Positions 44,907 through 54,370 of a DNA stretch of 64,000 bases are shown here, in pieces. How positions within the stretch are numbered: the first letter of the stretch is position 1; each line of letters starts with the position of its first letter. The stretch comes from Devosia sp. 2618. Its GTDB lineage: Bacteria; Pseudomonadota; Alphaproteobacteria; Rhizobiales; Devosiaceae. The DNA is taken from positions 1,860,001-1,924,000 of the forward strand of contig NZ_JBEPOO010000001.1 of NCBI RefSeq assembly GCF_040546815.1, written 5' to 3'. The notes below the pieces were generated by a model, which was given only the letters and a program-made list of their open reading frames with translations, was not told where the DNA came from and ran no database searches. A program made the translations under genes and the position numbers.

Positions 44907-46063
44907 GCGCGGAACACCTCAGCGCCGTCGATCCAGGTGGCGCTGACTTTTCGCTGATCCGATAGATGCACGAAGCTGGCAATGGCACCCGGTTCGAGGT
45001 GGCCATACTCGTCTTCTATATGCATGGCCTCAGCCGGATAGAGCGACGCCATGCGAAGGGCTTCCTCGAACGGCAGACCAATGGTGGTGTGCATGAACTC
45101 GACGGCGTCGATCATGTCGAGGTCGGCACCGGCCAGGGTGCCATCTGCCAGACGCAAGGCACCGTCGGCGCGGGTGATGGTGCGGCCATTGAGCGTCAGG
45201 GTTTTGAGATCGGTGCCGGTTTGCGACATAGCGTCGGTGACGAGGAAGACATGACTTCCCTGGGATTTAGCCCGCAGCGCTATGGCGATGGCCGCCGGGT
45301 GCACGTGGATGCCGTCGGCGATGAGGCCGGCATGGACATTGTCATTGGAGAGCGTGGCACCGACGACGCCGGGTTCGCGATTGCCCAACTGGCTCATGGC
45401 ATTGAACAGGTGCGTCGCCATGCTGGCGCCGGCGTTAAATGCGGCTGACGTTGTGGCCGCGTCAGCATCAGAGTGACCGACGCTGACGATAATATCGACG
45501 TCCGCCATGGCGCGGATCTGGGTTGGGGTGACCGTTTCCGCGGCGACGGTGACCAGAAGGTTTGGCAGGTCCTTGCGAGCAGCGATCAGACGCGCGAGAT
45601 CGCTATCATCCATGGGGCGGATCAGGGCAGGATCGTGCGTGCCCTTACGGGCAAGCGAGAGATGCGGACCTTCGAGATGGAGTCCGATGAAGCCGGCAAC
45701 GCGTTGTTCTGTGGCAGCTTTTCCCGCTGCGATGGCGGCGACATTGACCTCTACCGTATCGGTGATCAGCGTCGGCAGCAGCGCTGTGGTGCCGAACTGG
45801 GCGTGCGCGGTGCAGATCGTGCGGAGGGAAGCGACGGTCGGCGCGTTGTTAAAGAGCACGCCGCCGCCGCCATTGACCTGCAGGTCGACAAAGCCTGGAA
45901 CGATGGAGCCGCCATCAAGCTGGACGCGTTTGGCATTGGCGGGAATGTCGTCAGCGCCAACGATGCCCGAGACGTGGCCGAACTCTATCAGCAGCGCGGC
46001 GTCGTCATGCCAGCGGTGACCGTCGAAAATGCGTGGGCCGGAAATGGCGAGAAGGTCGCTCAT
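44903..46063 (-). CDS. nagA: N-acetylglucosamine-6-phosphate deacetylase
   Basis: Removes acetate from GlcNAc-6-P from chitin or cell-wall recycling. The 386-residue amidohydrolase shows [39 protein letters not shown] with the metal Glu, [29 protein letters not shown], and VTDAM with the catalytic Asp. It overlaps the GntR gene by 4 bases and is transcribed after it. The nagB-type deaminase and a sugar transporter usual in such operons are not adjacent here. Confidence 0.93.
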   Translation of the reverse strand: MSDLLAISGPRIFDGHRWHDDAALLIEFGHVSGIVGADDIPANAKRVQLDGGSIVPGFVDLQVNGGGGVLFNNAPTVASLRTICTAHAQFGTTALLPTLITDTVEVNVAAIAAGKAATEQRVAGFIGLHLEGPHLSLARKGTHDPALIRPMDDSDLARLIAARKDLPNLLVTVAAETVTPTQIRAMADVDIIVSVGHSDADAATTSAAFNAGASMATHLFNAMSQLGNREPGVVGATLSNDNVHAGLIADGIHVHPAAIAIALRAKSQGSHVFLVTDAMSQTGTDLKTLTLNGRTITRADGALRLADGTLAGADLDMIDAVEFMHTTIGLPFEEALRMASLYPAEAMHIEDEYGHLEPGAIASFVHLSDQRKVSATWIDGAEVFRA

Positions 46064-46881
46064 GGCTTGCCTCCGGTGTTTGGAGAGTCGCCGATGCGCA
46101 GTTCGGCGACGAAGTCATAGGTATCGCCGCGATAAATCGAGCGGGTGAATTCGATGACACGACCGGAGGCCAGATAGGAGGTGCGCTCGATATTGAGACC
46201 GGCGGAACCGACGGGCACCTGCAGCAGATTGGCATCTTCGGCGCCCAGATTGGCGGCGCGAATGCGCTGGATGGCGCGGCTGGGGCGATTGCCGGCTTTG
46301 TCGAGCTCGCGATAGAGCGAGTCACCAATACTGGCGGGATTGGCCAGAACGCGTGCAGAAAGGCTGGCGCGTTCGATGGCGAGCGGCGTGTCGCCAGTGA
46401 GACGCAGGCGGGCGATGCGGGCGACCTGTTCGTTGGAGGAGAGGCCCAGAATGATGGTCTCTTCAGGCGATGGCGCATAGAGCCCGCGATCGAGCCATTG
46501 CGCGCGAACGGCCATGCCGCGGCGCGCCATGTCTTCGGTGAAGGACGTGAGCTGGGACAGCGACTGCTCGACGCGTTGCGTCTGCTGCGCCACGAAGGTA
46601 CCGGAGCCATGGCGCTGCACCAGAACGCCATCGTTGACCAGTTGCAGCACTGCCTTGCGGACGGTGACGCGGGACACATCGACCCTTGTGGCCAGATCGC
46701 GCTCGGATGGCAGGGCGTCACCGGGATTTATGGCGCCGCTATGGATGGCTTCTTCGATCCATCGCTTGAGCTGAAGGTAAAGCGGTCCGCCGCTGGGCAG
46801 CACTATGGGACCATCAACAAAGAAACCGTTCGACGCTTCGGCCACTATTTCCCCCTGTTGCGACCAGACTTTGGCCCGCAT
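46060..46881 (-). CDS. GntR/HutC-type transcriptional regulator, probable NagR/NagQ-like
   Basis: A 273-residue regulator. N-terminal winged helix: PLYLQLKRWIEEAIHSGAIN, PGDALPSERDLATRVDVSRVTVRKAVLQL with the GntR helix-turn-helix, and VLVQRHGSGTFVAQ. The C-terminal UTRA effector domain (about residues 105-265) has PLAIERASLSARV and the final RSIYRGDTYDFVAELRIG, as in HutC-type GlcNAc-6-P sensors. Coupling to nagA supports a GlcNAc-6-P-related role. A direct repeat upstream is a candidate autoregulatory site. Confidence 0.88.
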   Translation of the reverse strand: MRAKVWSQQGEIVAEASNGFFVDGPIVLPSGGPLYLQLKRWIEEAIHSGAINPGDALPSERDLATRVDVSRVTVRKAVLQLVNDGVLVQRHGSGTFVAQQTQRVEQSLSQLTSFTEDMARRGMAVRAQWLDRGLYAPSPEETIILGLSSNEQVARIARLRLTGDTPLAIERASLSARVLANPASIGDSLYRELDKAGNRPSRAIQRIRAANLGAEDANLLQVPVGSAGLNIERTSYLASGRVIEFTRSIYRGDTYDFVAELRIGDSPNTGGKP

Positions 46882-47243
46882 GCCTGCGACTCATGGAGCA
46901 CGGCTGTAGCCCGCAGCGATCGCTGTCTGGCACGCCGCCTCGCGCGAAACCAGAATACCAATAAAATACCATTCACCAAGTGCCAAATCGCATTTGTGCA
47001 CGTCAGCCGCAGGTCACTGCCAAAATTGGGCTTTTAGTCTCAGCACCCGGCGCGTTTGGGCATGATGAACTCTCGCGGGCTCAGCAAGTGGTATGATTTT
47101 GGCATTACGCAGAAAATCGGCGAATTGAGCGGACGCGATTGGCCACGTGCTGCAACAACCAAGAAAAGATTCAAGGCGTGTCGAAATCGGTTGGCGGCGT
47201 TCGTCGCTTGGGTGAGACTATCAGTAAACCCAAGGAAGACGAC
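46882..47243. other. 362-bp divergent gap between nag regulator and SRPBCC gene
   Basis: Holds the regulator leader with its candidate operator (46954-46971) and the ribosome site AAGGAAGA of the SRPBCC gene. The open frame from 47139, in phase with the SRPBCC gene, is not similar to that family. Nothing else recognised. Confidence 0.65.
46954..46971 (-). promoter_or_regulatory. Direct repeat upstream of nag regulator, candidate operator
   Basis: AATACCA occurs at 46954-46960 and again at 46965-46971, one helical turn (11 bp) apart; on the minus strand this reads TGGTATT twice. TGGTAT-like half-sites are usual for GntR/HutC regulators. About 75-90 bases before the regulator start. Confidence 0.45.
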
Positions 47244-47726
47244 ATGACCAACGCCCTGCCCACTCAGGATACCGACCGCGACCTCGTGCTGACCCGCGTG
47301 CTCAATGCGCCGCGCGACAAGGTCTATCAGTGCTGGACCAAGCCGGAGCTGATTACGCAGTGGTTTGCGCCAAAGCCGTGGAGCACGCCAAAGGCCGTGA
47401 TCGATCTGCGCGTGGGCGGCGGGAACGTCATCACCATGGCGGACGAAAACGGCACGGAATATCCCAATGCCGGGCAGTATCTGGAGATTATCCCGAACGA
47501 AAAACTGGTGTTTACCGATGCTTTTATCGGCGACTGGGCGCCGTCGGCCAAGCCGTTCTTTGCCGCCGTGCTGCTGTTTGAAGACGCGGGCGACGGCAAG
47601 ACAAAGTACACCGCCATCGCGCGGCATTGGACGGCGGAAGATGCCGCTAATCACAAGAAGATGGGCTTTCACGAAGGCTGGGGAATATGCGCCGATCAAC
47701 TCGAAGTGTTGGCGGCGAGCCTCTAG
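47244..47726 (+). CDS. SRPBCC (AHSA1-like) domain protein
   Basis: A 160-residue single-domain protein of the START/Bet v1 superfamily, AHSA1 branch. Typical are DLVLTRVLNAPRDKVYQCWT, KPELITQWFAPKPWSTPKAV, DLRVGGGNVITM, and YLEIIPNEKLVFTDAF, ending in GFHEGWGICADQLEVLAASL. These proteins often bind hydrophobic ligands; function here is unknown. AAGGAAGA lies 5 bases before ATG 47244. Followed 75 bases later by the DUF2934 gene. Confidence 0.9.
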   Translation: MTNALPTQDTDRDLVLTRVLNAPRDKVYQCWTKPELITQWFAPKPWSTPKAVIDLRVGGGNVITMADENGTEYPNAGQYLEIIPNEKLVFTDAFIGDWAPSAKPFFAAVLLFEDAGDGKTKYTAIARHWTAEDAANHKKMGFHEGWGICADQLEVLAASL

Positions 47727-47801
47727 CAACTCCTGGCGCTTTTGATCGTTTTGCTGGATCGCGCGGCGAACTGGATCGCCGTGCGCTCCAGGAGACGTCC
47801 T

Positions 47802-47999
47802 ATGTCAGCAGATCGAGACGAAGAAATCCGTGCCCGCGCCTATGCTCTTTGGCAAACGGACGGAGCGCCTGAAGGCCAGGACGAACATTACTGGCACAAG
47901 GCAGAGCGCGAGCTTGCCGAGGAATCTGATGTGGATCTGTCCGAGCAGGCCAGCGAAGTCAGTGCGACGCCCCTGCCCGCTGGAACGCTTGCTCGCTAG
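47802..47999 (+). CDS. DUF2934 protein
   Basis: A 65-residue soluble protein with the DUF2934 pattern: DEEIRARAYALWQTDGAPEG, then DEHYWHKAERELAEE. This short family is common in Rhizobiales and of unknown function, with the stretch A-Y-x-L-W and W-x-x-A-E-x-E as marks. CAGGAG lies 7 bases before ATG 47802; the frame to 47742 has no such site. A strong stem-loop follows and serves both directions. Confidence 0.82.
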   Translation: MSADRDEEIRARAYALWQTDGAPEGQDEHYWHKAERELAEESDVDLSEQASEVSATPLPAGTLAR

Positions 48000-48027
48000 C
48001 TTCCGGGTCTGTCGATGGTTTTGACTC

Positions 48028-48069
48028 AAAATGCAGTGCGCCTGTCGGAAGACAAGCGCACTGCATTTT
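48028..48069. terminator. Bidirectional rho-independent terminator
   Basis: Perfect 14-bp arms AAAATGCAGTGCGC and GCGCACTGCATTTT around a 14-base spacer, with further T on the plus side (ATTTTTG) and A-rich start for the minus side. Ends the DUF2934 gene and, from the other side, the phosphoesterase gene. Confidence 0.9.
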
Positions 48070-48084
48070 TGTTGCGCCCTAGCG

Positions 48085-48912
48085 TCAGACGGGCTCGGAG
48101 GCCTTGTCGCGGGTGATCCAGGCGCCATCGCGCCATTCTCGGACGGTGATCGTGATGTGCTCAGTGGTGATGTCGATCAGGTTATAGGCATTGGGCTCGC
48201 CGCGCAGACGGGTCGAGATGGCAGATGATGCCTGGGCGATCAGGATGGGCGCGACTGTAGACTTGCTGAGGCCCATGGGTTCGCCTTCGCGCGATGCGTC
48301 TGCCGCTTCGTGCTTGCGAACGTAGGACAGATGGAAATGACCGGATAGCACCAGGCGCACACCGAGGCCGGCAAAGGTGGCAAGTGCGTCATCGGCGCGC
48401 TTCACGCGTTTGGTTTTTTGCAGCATCGGCTCGGTGGGGAACAATAGCGGATGGTGGGCGACGATCACGCGGACAGCGTTGGGCGAGGCCTTATCGAAGC
48501 GATGGGCGAGGTCTTCGAGCTGGCTGCGCGAAATGGTGCCGTGGCCCCAATTCCATTCGAGGCGCGCACGACGCGAAGTGCGCATGCCGACCAGCGCCAC
48601 TCCGTCCATTTCGAGGAATGGCTCAAGATCGTGGGCAATGTATTTCTTGTAGAGCCCATACGGGTTGAAGAACCGGCGCAGGATGTTGACGGCGGGCACG
48701 TCGTGATTGCCTGGTACGGCGAACACCGGGGCGTGTAGCGTGTCGAGGAAGGCGCGGGCCTGGAGGAATTCTTCCTTGGTGCCGATCTGGGTGAAATCAC
48801 CGCTGGCAACGACAAGGTCGGGCTTTTGCGCATTGATGTCGTCGGCAAAACCTGCGGCCAGTGCTGGATCGTGGTGGCCGAAGTGAAGGTCGGAAACGTG
48901 CAGTATCTTCAT
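48085..48912 (-). CDS. Metallophosphoesterase
   Basis: A 275-residue calcineurin-like phosphoesterase. Metal-binding motifs are complete: [44 protein letters not shown] and [10 protein letters not shown]. This resembles the cyclic-nucleotide or 3',5'-cAMP-type group, but the substrate cannot be fixed. Its start overlaps the lipid kinase gene by 4 bases, so the two are coupled. The C-terminal part is beta-rich ([20 protein letters not shown]). Confidence 0.9.
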   Translation of the reverse strand: MKILHVSDLHFGHHDPALAAGFADDINAQKPDLVVASGDFTQIGTKEEFLQARAFLDTLHAPVFAVPGNHDVPAVNILRRFFNPYGLYKKYIAHDLEPFLEMDGVALVGMRTSRRARLEWNWGHGTISRSQLEDLAHRFDKASPNAVRVIVAHHPLLFPTEPMLQKTKRVKRADDALATFAGLGVRLVLSGHFHLSYVRKHEAADASREGEPMGLSKSTVAPILIAQASSAISTRLRGEPNAYNLIDITTEHITITVREWRDGAWITRDKASEPV

Positions 48913-49844
48913 GCGGCGGCCCCTGCGACAGTACCGGCAACCGAGGCGGCCGGCACGATGACCGACAGCGCCAGTGGGCGAATCTTGAACTCAAGGGGCG
49001 TGTGCAGCATCTCGACTTCGCCATCAAACATGACCTGAACCATGGGTTTTCGGACATTGATGGTGATGGCTTTGACGCTTTCCACCGTCAGCGCCTCATC
49101 GGACTTCCAGCGGCCAAGCAGCATGCTGGCAGTCAGGCGGAAGAAGTCGCGCGTGGTGAGGTGGTGCAGCACGTAAAGGGTCAGCGTGCCGCGATCGAGG
49201 CTTTGCCGCGAGAAGAACTGGCCGAGGCCTTCGTCATAGGAATTGCTGGCGACGGCAATGGCCTGCACGCGTTCGACGCGGCGCACGCCTTCGTTTGGCT
49301 CAATGACCACCGCGAGGCGACGGGCGCGGGCCAGGCGGCGGAAGAAGTAGCGCATGAAGCCGATCTTTGCGGAAGCGTCCTGGCGACCACGAATGTGTTC
49401 GCGCCCCGCCGCCATGCCGGGAATGAGGCCGATGACCACCTTGTGCAGGAACATGCGGCCGTTGACTTCGCCCACGTCGATGCGCTGCTCAACGCCGGTG
49501 GCAAGCGCCGCCACGGCCGATGGCAGGTCGAGCGGCACGTGCAGATCCTTTGCGAGTGCATTGACAGTGCCGAGTGGCAGGATGGCGAGGCTTTTTTCGG
49601 CGCCGACCAGCGTTGCTGCCAGCGCAGTAATGGTGCCATCGCCACCGGCGGCAACGATGGTCGATGCATCGCTGGCCATGGCGTCGTTGATCCGATCGGA
49701 CAGTGGGCGATCGCTATCGGCGTCAATGGTGGCCTTGAGGCCGTTGCGAGAAAACAGTTCGAACAAGGCCTCGGGCGTAACACCTGTCGCATTGGCCGTG
49801 CCGGCATTTGCGTTCAGGATTACGTAGTAGGACGTGTCGGTCAT
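48909..49844 (-). CDS. Diacylglycerol kinase catalytic-domain protein (lipid kinase-like)
   Basis: A 311-residue DAGK-family protein: [16 protein letters not shown] at the N-terminus, the nucleotide motif [34 protein letters not shown], and [17 protein letters not shown] at the C-terminus, as in YegS/DgkB lipid kinases. Substrate may be diacylglycerol, sphingosine or another lipid. The coupling to a phosphoesterase and the divergent PAP2 phosphatase suggests a lipid-phosphate theme (inference). Ends in the hydrophobic [18 protein letters not shown] tail. Confidence 0.9.
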   Translation of the reverse strand: MTDTSYYVILNANAGTANATGVTPEALFELFSRNGLKATIDADSDRPLSDRINDAMASDASTIVAAGGDGTITALAATLVGAEKSLAILPLGTVNALAKDLHVPLDLPSAVAALATGVEQRIDVGEVNGRMFLHKVVIGLIPGMAAGREHIRGRQDASAKIGFMRYFFRRLARARRLAVVIEPNEGVRRVERVQAIAVASNSYDEGLGQFFSRQSLDRGTLTLYVLHHLTTRDFFRLTASMLLGRWKSDEALTVESVKAITINVRKPMVQVMFDGEVEMLHTPLEFKIRPLALSVIVPAASVAGTVAGAAA

Positions 49845-49946
49845 GGTTTTGTGTTCCCGCGCACAGGTGCGTCAATCAGTGGTACGTGCCTTGGGAACGT
49901 GCGTGCGGGCCGTACGTTGCGTGCATAGTAAGGGAAAAAGCGTCAC

Positions 49947-50696
49947 ATGTTTCAACGACTGGTTTCATCCACCCATTATCGCCGGGTCCACGCCTTCGTC
50001 ACCGGAGAGGCGAGGCTGCTGGCCGCAATCGCTTTGGCAAGCGGGCTGGTGCTGGCATTTCTGGGGCTGGCGGACATTGTGGCCGAGGGTGAAACGCAGG
50101 CGTTCGATAATGCCGTGCTGATGCTGTTTCGCGATCCCAACGACATCACGCAGGTGATCGGGCCCGCCTGGGTGCACGAAATGGTGCGCGATATTACCGC
50201 GCTGGGCAGCTTTTCGCTGCTGGGGCTGCTGGTGATGGCGGTTGGTAGCTGCCTGTTGCTGGCGCGGATGAGGAACTCTGCCATCCTGCTGGTTGTGTCG
50301 GTGCTGGGCGGAACCGTGCTCAGCACGCTGCTCAAGATGACCTATAACCGCCCTCGCCCGGACCTGATGGCGATGTCGCAGCAGTTTACCTCGAGCTTTC
50401 CAAGCGGGCACGCCATGCTGTCGGCGGTGACGTTTTTGACCGTTGGCGCATTGCTGGCGCGGATCGCGCCGACGCGCTCGATGAAGGTGTTCAGCATTTC
50501 GCTGGCGATTTTCCTCACCGTCATCGTGGGCTTCAGCCGGATCTATATGGGCGTGCACTATCCCAGCGACGTGCTGGCCGGCTGGTGCCTTGGCGCTGCC
50601 TGGGCATTGTTGTGCAGCACGGTGGCGACTGTGCTGCAGCGGCGGGGTGAGATTAGCGAGATGAGCACTCCAAACGGAGATTCGGCCGCCCGATAG
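49947..50696 (+). CDS. PAP2 family phosphatase
   Basis: A 249-residue membrane phosphatase with about six spans. The three PAP2 motifs are complete: KMTYNRPRPD, SSFPSGHAMLSA, and SRIYMGVHYPSDVLAG. Members act on phosphatidic acid, undecaprenyl diphosphate or lipid A phosphates; the periplasmic orientation is probable. The gene is divergent from the lipid kinase with 102 bases between. Convergent with the MarR gene. Confidence 0.93.
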   Translation: MFQRLVSSTHYRRVHAFVTGEARLLAAIALASGLVLAFLGLADIVAEGETQAFDNAVLMLFRDPNDITQVIGPAWVHEMVRDITALGSFSLLGLLVMAVGSCLLLARMRNSAILLVVSVLGGTVLSTLLKMTYNRPRPDLMAMSQQFTSSFPSGHAMLSAVTFLTVGALLARIAPTRSMKVFSISLAIFLTVIVGFSRIYMGVHYPSDVLAGWCLGAAWALLCSTVATVLQRRGEISEMSTPNGDSAAR

Positions 50697-50700
50697 GTGG

Positions 50701-51210
50701 TTACGAGACTTTGGCGGCTTTTTCGGCGCTGGCGGCGCGGTTTTCGGTGCGCAGTACGCGCAGGGAATCGCGGCTGTTGAGCAGCAGGCCACGCATAAAG
50801 CGGCGTACGATGGTCAACTCGTCCTCCGAAAAGGCCGAAAAGACGACCTGATTCATACCAATGAACCGCTCGCGGAGCGCCAAGAGGCCGGAGCGCTGCA
50901 CCTCTGGGCCAATCGATAGCAGAACACCTCGCCGGTCGGTTGGGTGTGGGCTGCGGATGATGAAGCCGGCCTTATCCAGACGATTGAGCATGATGGCTGT
51001 GGCGCCCGAGGTCATTCCCAGATGCTGGGAAACGGCCTTGGGCGTGGCGGTGCCGTCGGCCGTGCGCACGTAAAACAGGCACATCAGATCGGTGTGGTTG
51101 ATGCCGGCGCTTTCGGCCAGCCATCGATAGAGGTGGGTGATTTCGCCTGTCAGGTCGCGCAACAAATCGTCGAGCTCGATATCTGAGTCCACGGGGTATT
51201 CCTCGTTCAC
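50701..51210 (-). CDS. MarR family transcriptional regulator
   Basis: A 169-residue regulator with the MarR fold: LMCLFYVRTADGTATPKAVSQHLGMTSGATAIMLNRLDKAG holds the recognition helix, followed by FIIRSPHPTDRRGVLLSIG with the DRR wing. Three to four Cys are absent or few, so redox sensing is not obvious. Divergent from the HlyD/DUF2955 export genes; the shared 80-bp gap has a 31-bp palindrome that fits a MarR operator. Likely a repressor of itself and the exporter. Confidence 0.88.
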   Translation of the reverse strand: MNEEYPVDSDIELDDLLRDLTGEITHLYRWLAESAGINHTDLMCLFYVRTADGTATPKAVSQHLGMTSGATAIMLNRLDKAGFIIRSPHPTDRRGVLLSIGPEVQRSGLLALRERFIGMNQVVFSAFSEDELTIVRRFMRGLLLNSRDSLRVLRTENRAASAEKAAKVS

Positions 51211-51216
51211 AATTTA

Positions 51217-51247
51217 GCTATGCAGCAAAGTATCTTTATTGCATAGC
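51217..51247. promoter_or_regulatory. 31-bp palindrome, probable MarR operator
   Basis: Arms GCTATGCAGCAAAG and CTTTATTGCATAGC pair at 12 of 14 positions around TAT. The outer 8 bases (GCTATGCA / TGCATAGC) pair perfectly. Lies 6 bases before the MarR start and 43 before the HlyD start, so it can control both. Confidence 0.75.
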
Positions 51248-51290
51248 GACTTCTTGTCGTCTACATAGACCGCATCAAACGGAGCGGACT

Positions 51291-52547
51291 ATGACACAGG
51301 GGAAAGAAATGGTGGACGACAAAGACAGCGCAAAGGCCGTGGTTTCGACCGAAGCGAATGTGGTGGCCATGCCTGTGGCGCGCGCCAAGGAGATCGAACC
51401 TGCGCCGCAGCCGGAGCTGCCGGTCGCGGCGCCCGTGGAAATTGCAGAGCCAACCGAGGTGGTTGCCGTTGCGCCCCCGCCAAACGCCAGCCGCCGGAAG
51501 GCGCGCATGTTTGGCTATGGTGTGTTGGTGCTGCTTGGCGCCATCGTCGCCTGGTATCCGCTGTCGGACCACTATGCTCCCTACGCCAGCGGCGCTTCGA
51601 TCACCGCGCAGGTGACACAGATTGCACCCCGCGTTGCCGGACCGGTTCAGCACGTGTTGATCGCCGACAATGCCGAAGTGACGGCCGGGCAGCCCCTGTT
51701 CCAGATCGACGACACGACCTTCAAAATGGATCTGGCTCAGGCCCAGGCTCAACTCGATCAGGCGCTCAATGGCGCGACTGCAGGCGTTGCGGCTATCCCC
51801 GCTGCCGAGGCCAAGCTGGCACAGGCCGAGGTCGCGCTCGATACTGCCGAGCAGGATCTGGATCGGGCGACGCAGCTCAATGAACGCGGCCTGTTGCCGG
51901 TCGCCAAACTGACCGCAGCCGACGCCAACTATCGCACGGCGCAGCTCAACGTCTCTGCAGCCAAAGCGGAAGTGGAGCGCGTCAAGCTCTCGGCCAACAC
52001 CGCCGACAGCAGCAATCCCAATGTGCGGGCCGCGCAGGCAGCGCTTGATCGCGCCACGTTTGCGCTGGCCAATACCACTATCGTTGCGCCAGCGGATGGC
52101 TATGTGTCCAACCTGTCGTTGGCCGAGGGGCAGTTCGTCGCCGCCGGCACGCCGGCCATGACCTTCATCAACCCATCGACGCAGATGGTGATCGCCGATC
52201 TGCGCGAAAACCAGTTGCTCAATGTGCAGCCCGGCGACCGTGCCGTGGTGATCTTTGAGGCCGCCCCCGGCCGCCAGTTTGAAGCGACCGTCGACAGCAT
52301 CGCATGGGGCATCAATGCCGGCCGCACCACGGTGAATGGCCTCGCTCAATCCTCGACCGATACGCGCTGGTTCCCACCAGCCCGCAAGGTGCCGGTGCGT
52401 GTCACCATCGACGATATGTCGACCCTGCCCGCCAATGTGCGCCTTGGTTCGGAAGCGGCCGTGCTGATCCTGCCTGATGAGGGCTTCGTCCCGACCATTG
52501 CGCGTGGCCTGCTTCGGGTCTCGAGCGTTCTGTCCGGCTTCAACTAA
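51291..52547 (+). CDS. HlyD/EmrA-family membrane fusion protein
   Basis: A 418-residue periplasmic adaptor. It has a polar, Pro/Glu-rich cytoplasmic start, one membrane span (about residues 73-92), a biotinyl-lipoyl-like segment (ITAQVTQIAPRVAGPVQHVL), a long coiled coil (about 145-250, with QAQAQLDQAL and AEAKLAQAEVALDTAEQDL), and LANTTIVAPADGYVSNLSL. It partners with the DUF2955 permease downstream, 12 bases away. Control by the divergent MarR gene is likely. The substrate is unknown. An alternative start is ATG 51309. Confidence 0.9.
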   Translation: MTQGKEMVDDKDSAKAVVSTEANVVAMPVARAKEIEPAPQPELPVAAPVEIAEPTEVVAVAPPPNASRRKARMFGYGVLVLLGAIVAWYPLSDHYAPYASGASITAQVTQIAPRVAGPVQHVLIADNAEVTAGQPLFQIDDTTFKMDLAQAQAQLDQALNGATAGVAAIPAAEAKLAQAEVALDTAEQDLDRATQLNERGLLPVAKLTAADANYRTAQLNVSAAKAEVERVKLSANTADSSNPNVRAAQAALDRATFALANTTIVAPADGYVSNLSLAEGQFVAAGTPAMTFINPSTQMVIADLRENQLLNVQPGDRAVVIFEAAPGRQFEATVDSIAWGINAGRTTVNGLAQSSTDTRWFPPARKVPVRVTIDDMSTLPANVRLGSEAAVLILPDEGFVPTIARGLLRVSSVLSGFN

Positions 52548-52559
52548 GGATCATTGATT

Positions 52560-53591
52560 ATGGAAGAGCTGACCCGAGTCGATCCCAACGAGGACCCCTA
52601 CCTCGCGCTGCGCACTGCCTTGGCCGTGGCCATCTGCGTGATCCTGGCGGAACCGCTCGGCGTCACTCAACCCATGATGCCAATCGTTTTTGCGATGTCG
52701 CTGATGTCCAATCAGCGCGGCGCACTCAACATATCGGCTTTCGCCGGCCCGATCGCCCTGCCCGTCATGGCGTTCTTGTTCAGCTGGATCGCGGCGGCTA
52801 CCGTTGCCGAACCCATGCTGTTCATCATCGTCAACGTCGTGCTGGCGGCAGCGGGCATTGCGCTCATGCTGTTCAAGGGCTCGCGCGGCGGCATCATCCT
52901 GACGGTGTTCCCGGCCATGATGTCGATGTCGGCGCTGTTCAGCGATCAGGCGCTGGTGGCTATTCGCGACAGCATGGCTTCGGGTGGCGTCATTTTGGGC
53001 GTGGCGATGCTGGTGCTCAACGTCCTGTTCCCACCGCAGACCAGCCGTGTCCATGTGGCCAAGGCCAAGCCGTTCGATACCGCCAATCCAACCGCTGAGC
53101 TGCTGATCCGGCTCGCGGTCTATGTGCCGATAATGCTGGCGACTTTTGCGACGGGCGACATGAACATGTTGATTGTGCCGATCATGCTGGCCTTTGTCTG
53201 CGCCGAGCCTGATCGCGGTGGCCGTATCGACCAGTTGGTCGACCGTGGCGGCGGCACTCTGATCGGCGCGCTGGTGGCGATTGCCGCCATGGCGATCTAT
53301 CAGATGGTGCCACAGTTCGCCGTGCTGGCCGCGCTGATCACCATCATCACCTACTTCCTCATAGACAAGATGACGACCGGCAAGGCTCGCCCACTGTTCT
53401 ACCAGTACATCTGCTCGGTGGCGTTGGTGATGCTGGTCTCCGCGACGTTTGGTGCCCGCGACGCGTTTGAAGTCGTGGTGCAGCGCGTGGTTCTGACCAG
53501 CGGGGCCATGGTTGGCGCTATTGCCATGCTGTCGCTGCTCGAAGCCATCTTCATCCCCAAGCGGGCTGAAGAAGTAATCGGCGTCGGCTGA
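52560..53591 (+). CDS. DUF2955 (FUSC-like) inner-membrane exporter
   Basis: A 343-residue membrane protein with about ten spans in two halves (residues about 18-130 and 190-330). The pattern EDPYLALRTALAVAICVILAEPLGV and SVALVMLVSATFGARDAFEVV matches DUF2955, a relative of fusaric-acid/aromatic-acid exporters that pairs with HlyD proteins. AAGGA lies before ATG 52560; TTG 52554 is also in frame. An outer-membrane channel gene is not adjacent. Aromatic or amphipathic organic acids are plausible substrates by family, not from the sequence. Confidence 0.85.
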   Translation: MEELTRVDPNEDPYLALRTALAVAICVILAEPLGVTQPMMPIVFAMSLMSNQRGALNISAFAGPIALPVMAFLFSWIAAATVAEPMLFIIVNVVLAAAGIALMLFKGSRGGIILTVFPAMMSMSALFSDQALVAIRDSMASGGVILGVAMLVLNVLFPPQTSRVHVAKAKPFDTANPTAELLIRLAVYVPIMLATFATGDMNMLIVPIMLAFVCAEPDRGGRIDQLVDRGGGTLIGALVAIAAMAIYQMVPQFAVLAALITIITYFLIDKMTTGKARPLFYQYICSVALVMLVSATFGARDAFEVVVQRVVLTSGAMVGAIAMLSLLEAIFIPKRAEEVIGVG

Positions 53592-53604
53592 ACGCCAGTC
53601 GTTT

Positions 53605-54360
53605 CTAGGCGATATGGATCTGGATATCTGCACGCTCGAACGCCGAGAGATCCCCGGCGTTCCCCTCGACCACCAGATGATCGATCCGTGAGGCCTCGGC
53701 GAGCTTGAACGGCGCGATGGTGCCGAGCTTGTCCGAAGTGGCCGCGATCAGCAGCAAGCTGCTTTGCGACATCATTGTGCGCTTTATTTCGGCTTCGGCG
53801 GAGTCGAGGGCCGTGACGCCGATTTCCGTGTCTATGCCGCAGGCGCCAAGGACGAACATGTCGGCGAAAATCTGCGATGCCTCGCGGACGGCCTGCGAGC
53901 CAAGGCAGGCGCCCTTACTTTGATCGTAGATACCGCCGAGCACAATTACCGTGAGATTTGGATGATCCGATAGCGCCGAGGCAATGGCAGGCGCATTGGT
54001 GATCACCGTCAGTGGCTTTTCGCGCGGCAGGGCCTGGGCGATGGCAAGATTTGTCGAGCCAGCGTCGATGAAAATGGTCTGGCCGTCCTTGATCAGAGCG
54101 GCCGCAGCGCGTGCCAGATTGGCCTTGCCGCCCTGCTGATCGATGTTGCGCGCGGCCAGAGTGCCGCCATCTGGCGCAGGGAGCAGCGCCCCACCATAGA
54201 CCCGGCGGCAGAACCCGGCCTTGGCCAGTTCGCGCAGGTCGCGGCGGATCGTGTCCTCGGAGACGTCAAACTGCACGGCGAGGTCATTGGCCAGAACCTT
54301 GCCGTTGTCGTTGAGCTGCTGACGAATGCGATCAAGCCGTTCTTCGGTGAGCAAATTCAT
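53605..54360 (-). CDS. DeoR/GlpR family transcriptional regulator
   Basis: A 251-residue repressor with an N-terminal DeoR helix-turn-helix (LLTEERLDRIRQQLNDNGKV, AVQFDVSEDTIRRDLRELAKAG) and a C-terminal sugar-phosphate sensor with IFIDAGSTNLAIAQAL and LGACGID. ATG 54360 is chosen; GTG 54369 is an alternative. Divergent from the MFS transporter gene. Its promoter region has five decamer repeats, consistent with an autoregulated operator. Effector is unknown. Confidence 0.9.
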   Translation of the reverse strand: MNLLTEERLDRIRQQLNDNGKVLANDLAVQFDVSEDTIRRDLRELAKAGFCRRVYGGALLPAPDGGTLAARNIDQQGGKANLARAAAALIKDGQTIFIDAGSTNLAIAQALPREKPLTVITNAPAIASALSDHPNLTVIVLGGIYDQSKGACLGSQAVREASQIFADMFVLGACGIDTEIGVTALDSAEAEIKRTMMSQSSLLLIAATSDKLGTIAPFKLAEASRIDHLVVEGNAGDLSAFERADIQIHIA

Positions 54361-54370
54361 CCCCTTCACG

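Noticed and set aside
47139..47243. In-frame N-terminal extension of the SRPBCC gene
   Set aside because: The added residues are unlike the family, and the ribosome site fits ATG 47244.
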